Below, one piece after another: positions 1 through 7,418 of a stretch of DNA of 9,330 nt. The translations under genes were made by a program, and so were the position numbers. Each line of letters opens with the position of its first letter. Within the stretch, counting starts at the first letter, position 1. The DNA comes from Anaerolineae bacterium (GTDB lineage Bacteria > Chloroflexota > Anaerolineae > Anaerolineales > Villigracilaceae), in the NCBI GenBank assembly GCA_003694975.1, contig RFJH01000319.1, forward strand, positions 1 through 9,330, given 5' to 3'. A model generated the notes under the pieces. That model saw nothing but the letters and a program-made list of their open reading frames with translations. It was not told where the DNA came from and searched no databases.

Positions 1-1
1 C

Positions 2-100
2 ACCAAACTCCTGACCTTCAAGGTCGCCGGTATGGCCGCTTCAAAAGTCAAAGAGGCAATTGGAGATATCGCCAAAGAAATCTGGGATGTAAGAGAGTAA
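2..100 (+). CDS. C-terminal fragment of an unidentified protein
   Basis: An open frame enters from the left edge and ends at a TAA at 98-100, leaving 32 C-terminal residues. The tail is rich in Lys, Glu and Ala and reads like an amphipathic helix (KVKEAIGDIAKEIWDVRE). There is too little to name a family. That it is a real gene end is supported by the strong hairpin terminator that starts 28 bases after the stop. It converges on the pseudouridine synthase gene, so the two stops face each other across about 53 bases. It could instead be a chance open frame, since 32 codons is short, but the terminator makes this less likely. Confidence 0.55.
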   Translation, partial: TKLLTFKVAGMAASKVKEAIGDIAKEIWDVRE

Positions 101-128
101 CCTGTACACACAGCCCGATCGACTCATG

Positions 129-160
129 GGGAGACGGTCAGCCGTCTCCCTGTTTATTTT
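129..160 (+). terminator. Intrinsic terminator between convergent genes
   Basis: A perfect 9-bp stem (GGGAGACGG at 129-137 pairing with CCGTCTCCC at 142-150) closes a 4-base TCAG loop and is followed by TGTTTATTTT. This is the classic rho-independent form for the + strand gene ending at 100. The T-rich tail overlaps the last codons of the converging minus-strand gene, whose stop is at 154-156. On the minus strand the same hairpin lies directly after that stop but has no T-run behind it, so termination in that direction would be weaker. Confidence 0.85.
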
Positions 161-912
161 CCTCCACGTTTCTTGCCAGAAGGTCCCTTCCCTCCAAAAA
201 CGGTTTCCTTCAGTGCTGCGATCTCGCGGGGAGTAAGAAAGCGCCACTGTCCGGGTTTCATCGTCCCCAGGTGTAGGGTGGCTATGCGCACACGAATTAG
301 TTTGACCACCGGTAGGCCGATTCGCGCGCACGTCCGTCGAATCTGGCGCTTGCGTCCCTCGCGCATCACAACGCGCACCCAGGCCCCCTTCCCTGCCAGC
401 CCGATCACGCGAACGTCCGCCGGAGCGGTCCGGGTGCCGTCCTCCAACACCACGCCCCGCCGCCAAGCCTCCAGTTGTTTCTCGTCCGGACGGCGCGCCA
501 CGAGCACTTTGTACTCCTTTTCGTGCCCATAGCGCGGGTGCGTCAGGCGATGGGCCAACTCGCCGTCGTCGGTCATCAGAATCAACCCCTCGCTGTTCAG
601 GTCCAGACGCCCGACGGGATAGAGATGCCCCTCCACGGGAATCAGGTCGCGTACTTTGCGGCGCGGGTCCTTGCTATCCACCTCGGAGAGCACGCCGCGC
701 GGCTTGTAGACCGCGATGTACGTCTTCGATGCGGGAAAGTTCAGCCGCCTGCCATCTACGCGTATCTCATCCCGTTCCGGATCGGCCTTCTGACCCAGAA
801 CGGCCACCCGGCCGTTCACCTGCACGCGGCCTTCGGCGATAATTTCCTCACAGGCACGTCGCGATCCCAGACCGGCGCGCGCCAGCAGTTTTTGCAATCG
901 CTCCTCCGGCAT
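154..912 (-). CDS. rluB: rRNA pseudouridine synthase, RluB/RsuA family
   Basis: This enzyme turns a specific uridine of ribosomal RNA into pseudouridine. Residues 1-60 form an S4 RNA-binding domain (ERLQKLLARAGLGSRRACEE, then GRVQVNG). The catalytic domain follows, with the family motif GRLDLNSEGL and catalytic Asp104, and later the GRKRQIRR basic motif. The Lys/Gly-rich tail (KKRGGK) is common in this group. At 252 residues it fits the RluB/RsuA length. RluB (23S rRNA, E. coli position 2605) is the best guess because of the scpB neighbour, but RsuA or RluF specificity cannot be excluded. The ATG at 912 is preferred because GGTGAGG lies 6 bases upstream. A GTG at 924 gives four more residues and overlaps the scpB stop as GTGA. 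Either way, translation is coupled to scpB. Confidence 0.93.
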   Translation of the reverse strand: MPEERLQKLLARAGLGSRRACEEIIAEGRVQVNGRVAVLGQKADPERDEIRVDGRRLNFPASKTYIAVYKPRGVLSEVDSKDPRRKVRDLIPVEGHLYPVGRLDLNSEGLILMTDDGELAHRLTHPRYGHEKEYKVLVARRPDEKQLEAWRRGVVLEDGTRTAPADVRVIGLAGKGAWVRVVMREGRKRQIRRTCARIGLPVVKLIRVRIATLHLGTMKPGQWRFLTPREIAALKETVFGGKGPSGKKRGGK

Positions 913-920
913 CGCTCGCC

Positions 921-1487
921 TCACCCTTTCAACGCTGCGTCATGCCCATTGTTAGCCTCCGCTTCGGGCAACTCAAGAGGGGGCAACTCGCTCAACGAAT
1001 TCAGGCCAAAATATTGCAGGAACTCCGCCGTCGTACCGTAAAGGATAGGACGCCCAGGCCCTTGAGCACGACCCACCTCCTGTATCAGCCCCTTCGAGAG
1101 CAAACTGCGGATCACCCCATCGCTGTTCACACCGCGCACCGCGTCCACCTGGGGACGGGTCACCGGCTGACGGTAGGCGATGATTGCCAGGGTCTCGAGT
1201 GCGGCGCGGCTCAGATGACCGGTCGCTTCCAGGCCAAGAAAACGCTCGATCAACGGTGCAGCCTGCGGGGCGGTCGTCAACTGGACACGGTGATGATGTC
1301 GTTGCAAACGCAGCCCGCGTCCCTGCAGGTCGGCTTCCAGGGCTTGCAAACCTCGCGATACCTCCGAGGGCGTGACCTCCAAAGCCGCGGCCAGTTGAGA
1401 AATCGGCACCGGCTCCGTGGCTACGAAAAGCAGGCTCTCCAATTGCGCAGGCAGCGACAACCCCACATCGCTTTCCATATCGCTCAT
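921..1487 (-). CDS. scpB: Segregation and condensation protein B (ScpB)
   Basis: ScpB is the winged-helix kleisin-associated subunit that, with ScpA, binds the SMC ATPase to form bacterial condensin. The 188-residue product has the usual length. Its second winged-helix domain carries the family hallmark from residue 93: LSRAALETLAIIAYRQPVTR, then VDAVRGVNSDGVIRSLL, GLI-EVGR and GRPILYGTT, ending in the FLQYFGLNSLSELP motif. The frame stays open upstream to 1574, but that extra N-terminus is not like ScpB. The ATG at 1487 starts just before the conserved QLESLLFVATEPV helix. An AGGAG lies 11 bases upstream, a longer spacing than usual; an ATG at 1478 is the alternative. scpA, often the preceding gene, is not adjacent: upstream there is a divergent lipoprotein gene. 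rluB follows with overlap or near-overlap. Confidence 0.95.
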   Translation of the reverse strand: MSDMESDVGLSLPAQLESLLFVATEPVPISQLAAALEVTPSEVSRGLQALEADLQGRGLRLQRHHHRVQLTTAPQAAPLIERFLGLEATGHLSRAALETLAIIAYRQPVTRPQVDAVRGVNSDGVIRSLLSKGLIQEVGRAQGPGRPILYGTTAEFLQYFGLNSLSELPPLELPEAEANNGHDAALKG

Positions 1488-1496
1488 GCTATAATA
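1486..1496 (+). promoter_or_regulatory. Candidate extended -10 promoter for the + strand gene series
   Basis: TGCTATAAT (TG at 1487-1488, TATAAT at 1490-1495) is a perfect extended -10 for the housekeeping sigma factor. I see no good -35 hexamer 16-18 bases upstream, which the extended TG can partly replace. A start near 1502 would give a leader of about 115 bases before the lipoprotein gene at 1619. It overlaps the start codon of scpB (1485-1487). On the minus strand the same bases read TATTAT (1496 to 1491), a possible -10 for scpB that would give a very short or absent leader. This is a motif match only. Confidence 0.4.
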
Positions 1497-1563
1497 CACT
1501 CCTGTTCGATAACGATCTTTCTGAACCAACACCGTAACACGAAATCCATTCCGCAAGCCACAA

Positions 1564-1599
1564 GCGACACACACGTCGCACTACATGCTCCTCACGTAG
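1564..1599. other. Two small inverted repeats in the leader of the + strand gene series
   Basis: GCGAC (1564-1568) pairs with GTCGC (1575-1579) across 6 bases. Just after it, CTACATG (1581-1587) pairs with CACGTAG (1593-1599) across 5 bases, with one mismatch. They lie between the candidate promoter and the lipoprotein start. They could be operator half-sites or weak leader hairpins, but stems this short also arise by chance. The rest of the divergent spacer shows nothing I recognise. Confidence 0.2.
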
Positions 1600-1618
1600 T
1601 TCTCACAGAGTAATTTCG

Positions 1619-2185
1619 ATGATGCCCAAAAAGTACGTTCTCCTCATCACGCTCACCCTGGCTCTGACTACTCTTGCCTGCACCATCCACCTGGGTGGGC
1701 CGGAGATCCCCGAGCCCCCCATTCCGGTCTCCACCGAGGCGGCGCAAAGCCTGCAAGAGGAAGTTCAGCGTGCCCTCACCGAAGGCGCGCAGACAGGCTT
1801 TGTCATCATCACCTTCACCGAGGAGCAAATCACCTCGTACCTGACGTTCAAACTGCAAAACCGCCCGCAGCCCATGTTTCAGGACCCTCAGGTCTATCTG
1901 CGGGACGGCGAAATGCGAATCTACGGCACCGCCCGACGAGGGTATTTCGTCGCCAACATCGGCATCGTCCTCACCGTCGGCGTAAACGAACAGGGAAAGC
2001 CGGACATCCGTATCACATCCGTGGACTTCGGCCCCTTCCCGGTACCCGACGGCCTGAAAGAGGCCCTCACGGCCATCATCGAAGAGGCTTATACCGGCGC
2101 TTTGGGCCCGGTGGCGACCGGCTTTCGCCTGGAAAGTATCACCATCCGCGACGGTCTGATGGTCGTCGCCGGTCGGATCAAGTAG
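1619..2185 (+). CDS. Small lipoprotein of unknown function
   Basis: The 188-residue product begins with Met-Met-Pro-Lys-Lys, a hydrophobic stretch (residues 6-18) and a lipobox LTTLAC, so it should be lipidated at Cys21 and anchored outside the cytoplasmic membrane. A proline-rich linker follows. The body alternates helix and strand (FTEEQITSYLTFKL, VYLRDGEMRIYGTARRG, ITIRDGLMVVAGRIK), which resembles lipid-binding-like DUF2140/DUF2993 (YpmS/LmeA) folds. That assignment is a shape impression, not a motif match. The start at 1619 or the second ATG at 1622 differ by one residue, and no strong ribosome binding site is visible for either. The next gene, also a lipoprotein, follows after 31 bases with no terminator, so the two are probably transcribed together. 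Confidence 0.82.
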   Translation: MMPKKYVLLITLTLALTTLACTIHLGGPEIPEPPIPVSTEAAQSLQEEVQRALTEGAQTGFVIITFTEEQITSYLTFKLQNRPQPMFQDPQVYLRDGEMRIYGTARRGYFVANIGIVLTVGVNEQGKPDIRITSVDFGPFPVPDGLKEALTAIIEEAYTGALGPVATGFRLESITIRDGLMVVAGRIK

Positions 2186-2192
2186 CGGTAGG

Positions 2193-2201
2193 ATTATACC
2201 A
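2193..2201 (-). promoter_or_regulatory. Possible antisense extended -10 element
   Basis: On the minus strand this short spacer between the two lipoprotein genes reads TGGTATAAT, a perfect TGnTATAAT. Transcription from it would run leftward, antisense to the small lipoprotein gene. No -35 hexamer is seen at 16-18 bases. It may be chance, but the spacer is only 31 bases and the match is exact. Confidence 0.2.
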
Positions 2202-2216
2202 GTATCAACCGTTGGG

Positions 2217-3845
2217 ATGACGAACGCGTTGCCTGCGTTGAAACGAACACCCGTGCGGGGACCTCTGGTCGCCGCCTTGCTGGCGCTTCTCACCCTCTCG
2301 CTCGTCGGCTGCCGCATACCACGCCTCTCGCGCGGCGATATCCGCGTCTCCATCACCGCCGACGGGGAGACGCGGCAGATTGACCTGCCGGCAGGGAGCA
2401 CCGTCGCGGAGGCGCTTCAGGCCGCCGGGATCGAGTACGGCGGCCTCGATCGCAGCGAACCACCGTTCTACGCCGTCCTGTCGGATGGGGACCACATCCG
2501 CCTGATTCGCGTTCGCGAAGCCTTCGAGACGAAAAACGAAGTCATCCCTTTTGAACGGCGCGTGGTGCGCAACGAGTCCCTGCCGGAGGGAGAGAGCCGA
2601 CTCATCCAGATGGGCGTCAACGGCCTGCAGGAATTGACATATCGCATCGTCTACGAGGACGGGGAAGAGGTCAGCAACACCATCGTCAAGACAACCGTCT
2701 TGCAGACGCCGGTGCCGGAGATCGTCATGGTTGGGGTACGGGCTTCCTTTGCTCCTCTGTCCATCTCAGGCCGCCTGGCCTACCTGGCCGGGGGGAACGC
2801 CTGGATTATGGAAGAGAGCACGAGCAACCGCCGCCCCCTGGTCACCACCGGCGACCTGGACGGACGCGTCTTCGCCCTCTCACCGAACGGCGACTGGTTG
2901 CTCTACACCCGCAAGTCGGACGCGCCTCCAGAAGAGGAAATCAACACTCTCTGGGTCGTCAGCACGATAGACAAAACCCCGCGTCCCATCCGCCTGAAAG
3001 TATCGAATGTGGTACACTTCGCCGGTTGGGTGCCGGGCCGCGCCAACACCGTAGCCTACTCCACCGTCGAGCCGCGCGCCAACGCCCCCGGCTGGCAGGC
3101 CAACAACGACCTGTACATGGTCACCTTCGGCGGCAGCGGTTGGGTTGGCACTCATCGGGAAGTCATCGAAGCCAATTCCGGTGGCGTCTACGGCTGGTGG
3201 GGCACCATCTTCGTCTGGTCGCCCGACGGTCACCTGGCCTACGCCCGTCCAGACGAAATCGGCCTGGTGGATGTAGATAAGGGCTACTTCAAACCCTTCA
3301 TGGCCATTACTCCTCTCCAGACCCACAGCGACTGGGCCTGGATCCCCGGGCTGACCTGGGGCGCCGACAGCCGTACCCTCTATGTCGTCACACACGCTCC
3401 GCCGACCGGCCTGATCAACCCCGAAGAATCCCCTTTCTTCGATCTAAGTGCCATCTCGCTGGTCAACGGCACCCTGGTCACCCTTGTCCCGCAGACCGGC
3501 ATGTTCGCCTACCCTAGCGCCTCGCCGCTGCGCACGTCCGGGAACGAAAAGGCCTACCACATCGCCTATCTGCAGGCCATCTTTCCCGCTCAGAGCGAGA
3601 CCAGCCACTATCGCCTGGCCGTGATGGACCGCGACGGCTCCAACCGCCGCGTGCTCTTCCCCCCCGAAGACGCCCCGGGCATGGAACCACAAACCCCTGT
3701 CTGGGCGCCCGAACCGCTGCCAGAGCAAGAAGGAGACTTCGTCGCCGTCATCTATCAGGGCAACCTGTGGCTGGTGGATACTCTCAGCGCCCAGGCCTAC
3801 CAGGTGACCGGCGATGGCCTGATCACCCGCATTGACTGGAAATGA
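2217..3845 (+). CDS. Lipoprotein with DUF348, G5 and beta-propeller domains
   Basis: The 542-residue exported protein has a signal peptide (hydrophobic 17-30) and a lipobox LSLVGC with Cys32. Residues about 42-100 match a DUF348 ubiquitin-like module (strand, then LPAGSTVAEALQAAGIEYGG, then DGDHIRLIRV). Residues about 100-175 are a G5 domain (IPFERRVVRNESLPEGESRL, then MGVNG, TYRIVYEDGEEVS, and PVPEIVMVGV). From about 185 to the end are TolB/WD40-like propeller blades with repeated [FW]-x-SPDG or WGADSRTLY turns (LSPNGDWLLYTR, WSPDGHLAYARP, WGADSRTLYVVT). G5 domains are known for binding N-acetylglucosamine-type glycans or zinc in cell-wall proteins, so a cell-surface glycan role is plausible. 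The start codon has no clear Shine-Dalgarno (GTTGGG lies just before it). The next gene begins 34 bases after the stop. Confidence 0.88.
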   Translation: MTNALPALKRTPVRGPLVAALLALLTLSLVGCRIPRLSRGDIRVSITADGETRQIDLPAGSTVAEALQAAGIEYGGLDRSEPPFYAVLSDGDHIRLIRVREAFETKNEVIPFERRVVRNESLPEGESRLIQMGVNGLQELTYRIVYEDGEEVSNTIVKTTVLQTPVPEIVMVGVRASFAPLSISGRLAYLAGGNAWIMEESTSNRRPLVTTGDLDGRVFALSPNGDWLLYTRKSDAPPEEEINTLWVVSTIDKTPRPIRLKVSNVVHFAGWVPGRANTVAYSTVEPRANAPGWQANNDLYMVTFGGSGWVGTHREVIEANSGGVYGWWGTIFVWSPDGHLAYARPDEIGLVDVDKGYFKPFMAITPLQTHSDWAWIPGLTWGADSRTLYVVTHAPPTGLINPEESPFFDLSAISLVNGTLVTLVPQTGMFAYPSASPLRTSGNEKAYHIAYLQAIFPAQSETSHYRLAVMDRDGSNRRVLFPPEDAPGMEPQTPVWAPEPLPEQEGDFVAVIYQGNLWLVDTLSAQAYQVTGDGLITRIDWK

Positions 3846-3879
3846 ACGCTCCAATCCTTACTTGTTCTCGAGGACAATT

Positions 3880-4835
<956 letters not shown>

Positions 4836-4839
<4 letters not shown>

Positions 4840-5291
4840 ACGTGCTCAACCGCAAAGAACGCATCCGCTTTCTGCGCTTTGCCGTGGTAGGCACCATCGG
4901 CGCGGTGGTGGATTTCGGCACCTTCAATCTCCTGAACAGTCTGCTCGGCATCCAGGCCGTCATTGCCAGCGTCATCTCCTTCACCGCCGCCGTGACGAGC
5001 AATTTCATCTGGCACCGCTACTGGACCTACCCCGATTCACGCTCCAAGCCGGTAGCCCAGCAAATGACGCAGTTCGCCTTTGTCAGCGTGATCGGCCTGA
5101 GCATCCGCACCCCCATCTTCGCTGCCCTGGAGCCCCTCTTCCGGCGCATGTTCGCCACGCGCCTGCACATCCCCCTCCCTCTCTCCGCCGATTTCCTCGG
5201 TCACAACCTCGCCCTGGCCGTCGCCGTGGGCATCGTCATGCTGTGGAACTTCTTCGTCAACCGCTATTGGACGTATAATGATGTCGACTAA
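4836..5291 (+). CDS. GtrA-family membrane protein
   Basis: A 151-residue integral membrane protein with four likely transmembrane helices (about 14-36, 39-58, 78-100, 120-142). The family pattern is clear: RFLRFAVVGTIGAVVDFGTF at the start, SNFIWHRYWTY after helix 2 and NFFVNRYWTYND at the C-terminus. GtrA proteins are thought to help move or handle undecaprenyl-phosphate-linked sugars across the membrane for O-antigen, teichoic-acid or arabinogalactan modification. Its start overlaps the sugar-nucleotide gene by 4 bases and its end overlaps or abuts the next gene, so it is translationally embedded in the series. The substrate cannot be read from the sequence; the UDP-xylose-type enzyme upstream and the GT39-type enzyme downstream are the best clues. 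Confidence 0.92.
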
Positions 5292-5313
5292 CGACAAACC
5301 CCAGGGAACGCCT

Positions 5314-5700
5314 ATGACGGAAGAGAAACGCCCTCGAATCATCCCCATCTACACCAGCAGAGGCGACGCGGAGGCCTTCCTGGTCTATCCGTACCTCTTC
5401 AATCGCCTCGGCGAATGGATCGGCTGGGTGACTCCCAAACGGGAGGTCTACTCCGTGCTGGGGCACTACGTCGGCTACCTGACCGATGAACCGCGCATTC
5501 TACGCAAGATGGTCACCAGCCGCCTCAAACCGAAACGCACGCCGCCACCACCGCCGCCCGCGAAGGTCTACCCGCCCGCCACCGTCCCCCTCGCCCCTCT
5601 GATGCGGGAATTGCGCTTCGGCATTATTGACGTCCTGCTGGACGAGCCGGAGCGCCTCCACCCTCTCGATTCCGGCGAACTGCGCGAAGACATGGATTGA
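5314..5700 (+). CDS. Small protein of unknown function with beta-flower-like repeats
   Basis: The product is 128 residues from the ATG at 5314, which has AGGGA 6 bases upstream. An ATG at 5278 would add 12 polar residues and overlap the GtrA gene by 14 bases but has no binding site. Residues about 8-60 contain short repeated strands with G-x-hydrophobic-G turns (LFNRLGEWIGWV, then VYSVLGHYVGYL). This recalls the '4-fold beta flower' type of small domain; the match is by eye. A linker with six consecutive prolines (around residues 76-81) follows, then a helical C-terminal part with an acidic end. No signal peptide or membrane helix is seen, so it is probably cytoplasmic. The stop is followed one base later by the thioesterase start. 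Confidence 0.78.
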   Translation: MTEEKRPRIIPIYTSRGDAEAFLVYPYLFNRLGEWIGWVTPKREVYSVLGHYVGYLTDEPRILRKMVTSRLKPKRTPPPPPPAKVYPPATVPLAPLMRELRFGIIDVLLDEPERLHPLDSGELREDMD

Positions 5701-5701
5701 G

Positions 5702-6193
5702 ATGGATACCTCCCTCCCTCCAAAACCTCCTTCCGCCTCGCGCATCACCATCGCCCAGTTGATGCAACCCCAGCACGCCAACGCGCGCGGCAACGTACAC
5801 GGCGGCTGGATTATGAAACTGGTGGACGAGGCCGGCGCCCTGGCCTGCATGCGTCACGCCCAAAACCGCGTCGTCACTGTGGCCGTTGACTCGATGGTCT
5901 TTCGTCATCCCATCCGCATCGGCGACCTGGTCATCCTCACCGCCGAGGTGACCTATGTCGGCCATACCTCGATGGAAGCCGAGGTGCAGGTCGTCGCCGA
6001 GAACCCGGTCACCGGCGAGCGCGTCCACACCAACACCGCCTACCTCGTCTACGTCGCCCTGGACGAGGCCGGGCGCCCAACGCCCGTCCCCCCGCTCCTG
6101 ATCGAAACGCCCGAAGAGAAAGAACGCATGAAGCGCGCCGAGGAACGCCAGAAACGCCGCCTGGAGCGCGCCCAGCAGGAAAGCGCGAAGTGA
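5702..6193 (+). CDS. Hotdog-fold acyl-CoA thioesterase (YciA/Acot-type)
   Basis: The enzyme hydrolyses acyl-CoA thioesters in the cytoplasm. After a short proline-rich leader it carries the family signature across residues 21-45: MQPQHANARGNVHGGWIMKL followed by VDEAG, with Asn27 and Asp42 at the positions expected for catalysis in YciA-like hexameric enzymes. The second half matches the usual strands (VTVAVDSMVFRHPIRIGDLV, then AEVTYVGHTSMEAEVQV and TAYLVYVALDEAGRP). The protein is 163 residues. The last 30 or so residues (EEKERMKRAEERQKRRLERAQQ) form a highly charged single helix found in many relatives. The ATG at 5702 is one base after the previous stop, and the next ATG is one base after its own TGA. 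Its link to the glycan-like neighbours is not evident. Confidence 0.93.
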   Translation: MDTSLPPKPPSASRITIAQLMQPQHANARGNVHGGWIMKLVDEAGALACMRHAQNRVVTVAVDSMVFRHPIRIGDLVILTAEVTYVGHTSMEAEVQVVAENPVTGERVHTNTAYLVYVALDEAGRPTPVPPLLIETPEEKERMKRAEERQKRRLERAQQESAK

Positions 6194-6194
6194 G

Positions 6195-7418
6195 ATGACC
6201 ACTCCTCCCTTGCCTCCCGAAGAACAGGCCGAAAAAGAACCTCTCGGCCATCCCTTCCGCAGCCTGCGCGAACTGATTGACTACGTCTCCGGCAAAACGT
6301 TGCCGCCGCTACCTGCCGAAGAGGCCACGCCTGCCGAGGTGCTGCCGTTCCCCTTCCTGGCCATCGTCGGGCAGCGCGAGATGAAACTCGCCCTCCTGCT
6401 CAACCTGATCAACCCGCACGTCGGCGGCGTGCTCCTGATCGGGCCGCGTGGCACGGCAAAAACCACCGCCGTCCGCAGCCTGCTCGATATCCTCCCCAAA
6501 GTAGAGCGCAGCCTGTGTTACTACGGCTGCCTGCCTGAAGACATCGAGACCGGCGGCATGGACGCCGTCTGCCCGGATTGCGCCCGCAAGTACGCCGAGG
6601 GGAAGCCTCTTACCACCCTCGACCGCGTGCGCCTGATCGAACTCCCCCTCAATGCCCGCCTGGAAGACGTGGTCGGCGGTATAGATGAGCGCGCCGCCGT
6701 CCACCATCGCCTGCGCCTGAAGCGCGGCATCCTCGCCCAGGCCGACCGCAACATCCTCTACATTGATGAGGTCAACCTCCTCGCCAACGACATCGTTGAC
6801 GCCATCCTGGACGCCGCCGCCCAGGGCACCTACACCGTCCGGCGCGGACCGGTCTCGGCCACGTACCGCGCCCGCTTCGTCCTCATCGGCTCGATGAACC
6901 CCGAAGAGGGTCACCTCCGCCCCCAGATTCTGGACCGCTTCGGCCTGCGCGTCATCGTGCGCGGCCTGGAGAAGGCCGAGGAGCGGCTGGAGGCCTATCG
7001 CCGCGTCCAGGCCTATCAGTCCAACCCGCGTCAGATGATTGCCCAGTACGCCGAGGAAATGGCCGCCGTCGCTCAGGAAATCCAGGCCTCGCGCGAACGC
7101 CTCCCACGCGTCACCATCTCCGACCGCCTCGCCAGGTCGGCCATCCGCCTGGTGCGGAAACTGGGGATCGATTCGCTGCGCGCCGAGATCACCTGGTTCG
7201 AGGCCGCCCGCGCCTACGCCGCCGCCGATGGCCGCACCCGCGTCACCCGCGCCGACCTGCGCGCCGTCGCCCCGATGGCCTTGCGCCTGCGCCGCTCTCG
7301 CTTCATGACCGAGTACTTCGGCAATCAGCAAAACGAGGAAGACGAGTTGAATGACCTGCTGAAACAATGGGGGACCTCGCGCAAAACCCACACACAAGGC
7401 ACCTCGCAGCGAAAATGA
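6195..7418 (+). CDS. BchI-like AAA+ ATPase with a four-cysteine insert
   Basis: The 407-residue protein has Walker A GPRGTAKTT (residues 83-91; Ala88 replaces the usual Gly before Lys89, as in many MoxR ATPases), Walker B ILYIDEVNLL (Asp191, Glu192), sensor-1 motif GSMNPEEG (Asn235) and arginine finger region RPQILDRFGL. A helical lid domain follows (about 300-370). This layout and the NPEEG-x-LRPQ-x-LDRFGL string match the ATPase I subunit of magnesium chelatase. An insert after Walker A holds C108-x3-C112-x13-C126-x2-C129, a possible zinc knuckle. The usual partners, a von Willebrand BchD-like subunit and a large BchH/CobN subunit, are not in the window. Its own function could therefore be cobalt or magnesium insertion elsewhere, or a MoxR-like remodelling task. 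The stop overlaps the next start as ATGA (7415-7418). Confidence 0.9.
   Translation: MTTPPLPPEEQAEKEPLGHPFRSLRELIDYVSGKTLPPLPAEEATPAEVLPFPFLAIVGQREMKLALLLNLINPHVGGVLLIGPRGTAKTTAVRSLLDILPKVERSLCYYGCLPEDIETGGMDAVCPDCARKYAEGKPLTTLDRVRLIELPLNARLEDVVGGIDERAAVHHRLRLKRGILAQADRNILYIDEVNLLANDIVDAILDAAAQGTYTVRRGPVSATYRARFVLIGSMNPEEGHLRPQILDRFGLRVIVRGLEKAEERLEAYRRVQAYQSNPRQMIAQYAEEMAAVAQEIQASRERLPRVTISDRLARSAIRLVRKLGIDSLRAEITWFEAARAYAAADGRTRVTRADLRAVAPMALRLRRSRFMTEYFGNQQNEEDELNDLLKQWGTSRKTHTQGTSQRK

Noticed and set aside
942..1613. Open frame on the + strand opposite scpB
   Set aside because: ScpB motifs on the minus strand are decisive, and the + product is Arg/Gln/His rich with no family signature.
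3832..3879. Upstream ATG that would extend the sugar-nucleotide enzyme by 16 residues
   Set aside because: The extension overlaps the end of the lipoprotein gene and adds a non-homologous polar stretch before the Rossmann strand. The ATG at 3880 has AGGA 5 bases upstream.
5274..5279. TATAAT just before the small unknown gene
   Set aside because: It encodes Tyr-Asn in the conserved GtrA C-terminal WTYND string, and no -35 element is present at 16-18 bases. Chance from coding constraint is the simpler reading.
6309..7397. A 362-codon open frame on the minus strand, opposite the AAA+ ATPase
   Set aside because: The + strand frame has all the AAA+ motifs. The antisense product is repetitive in Gly, Ala, Asp and Val and shows no domain.
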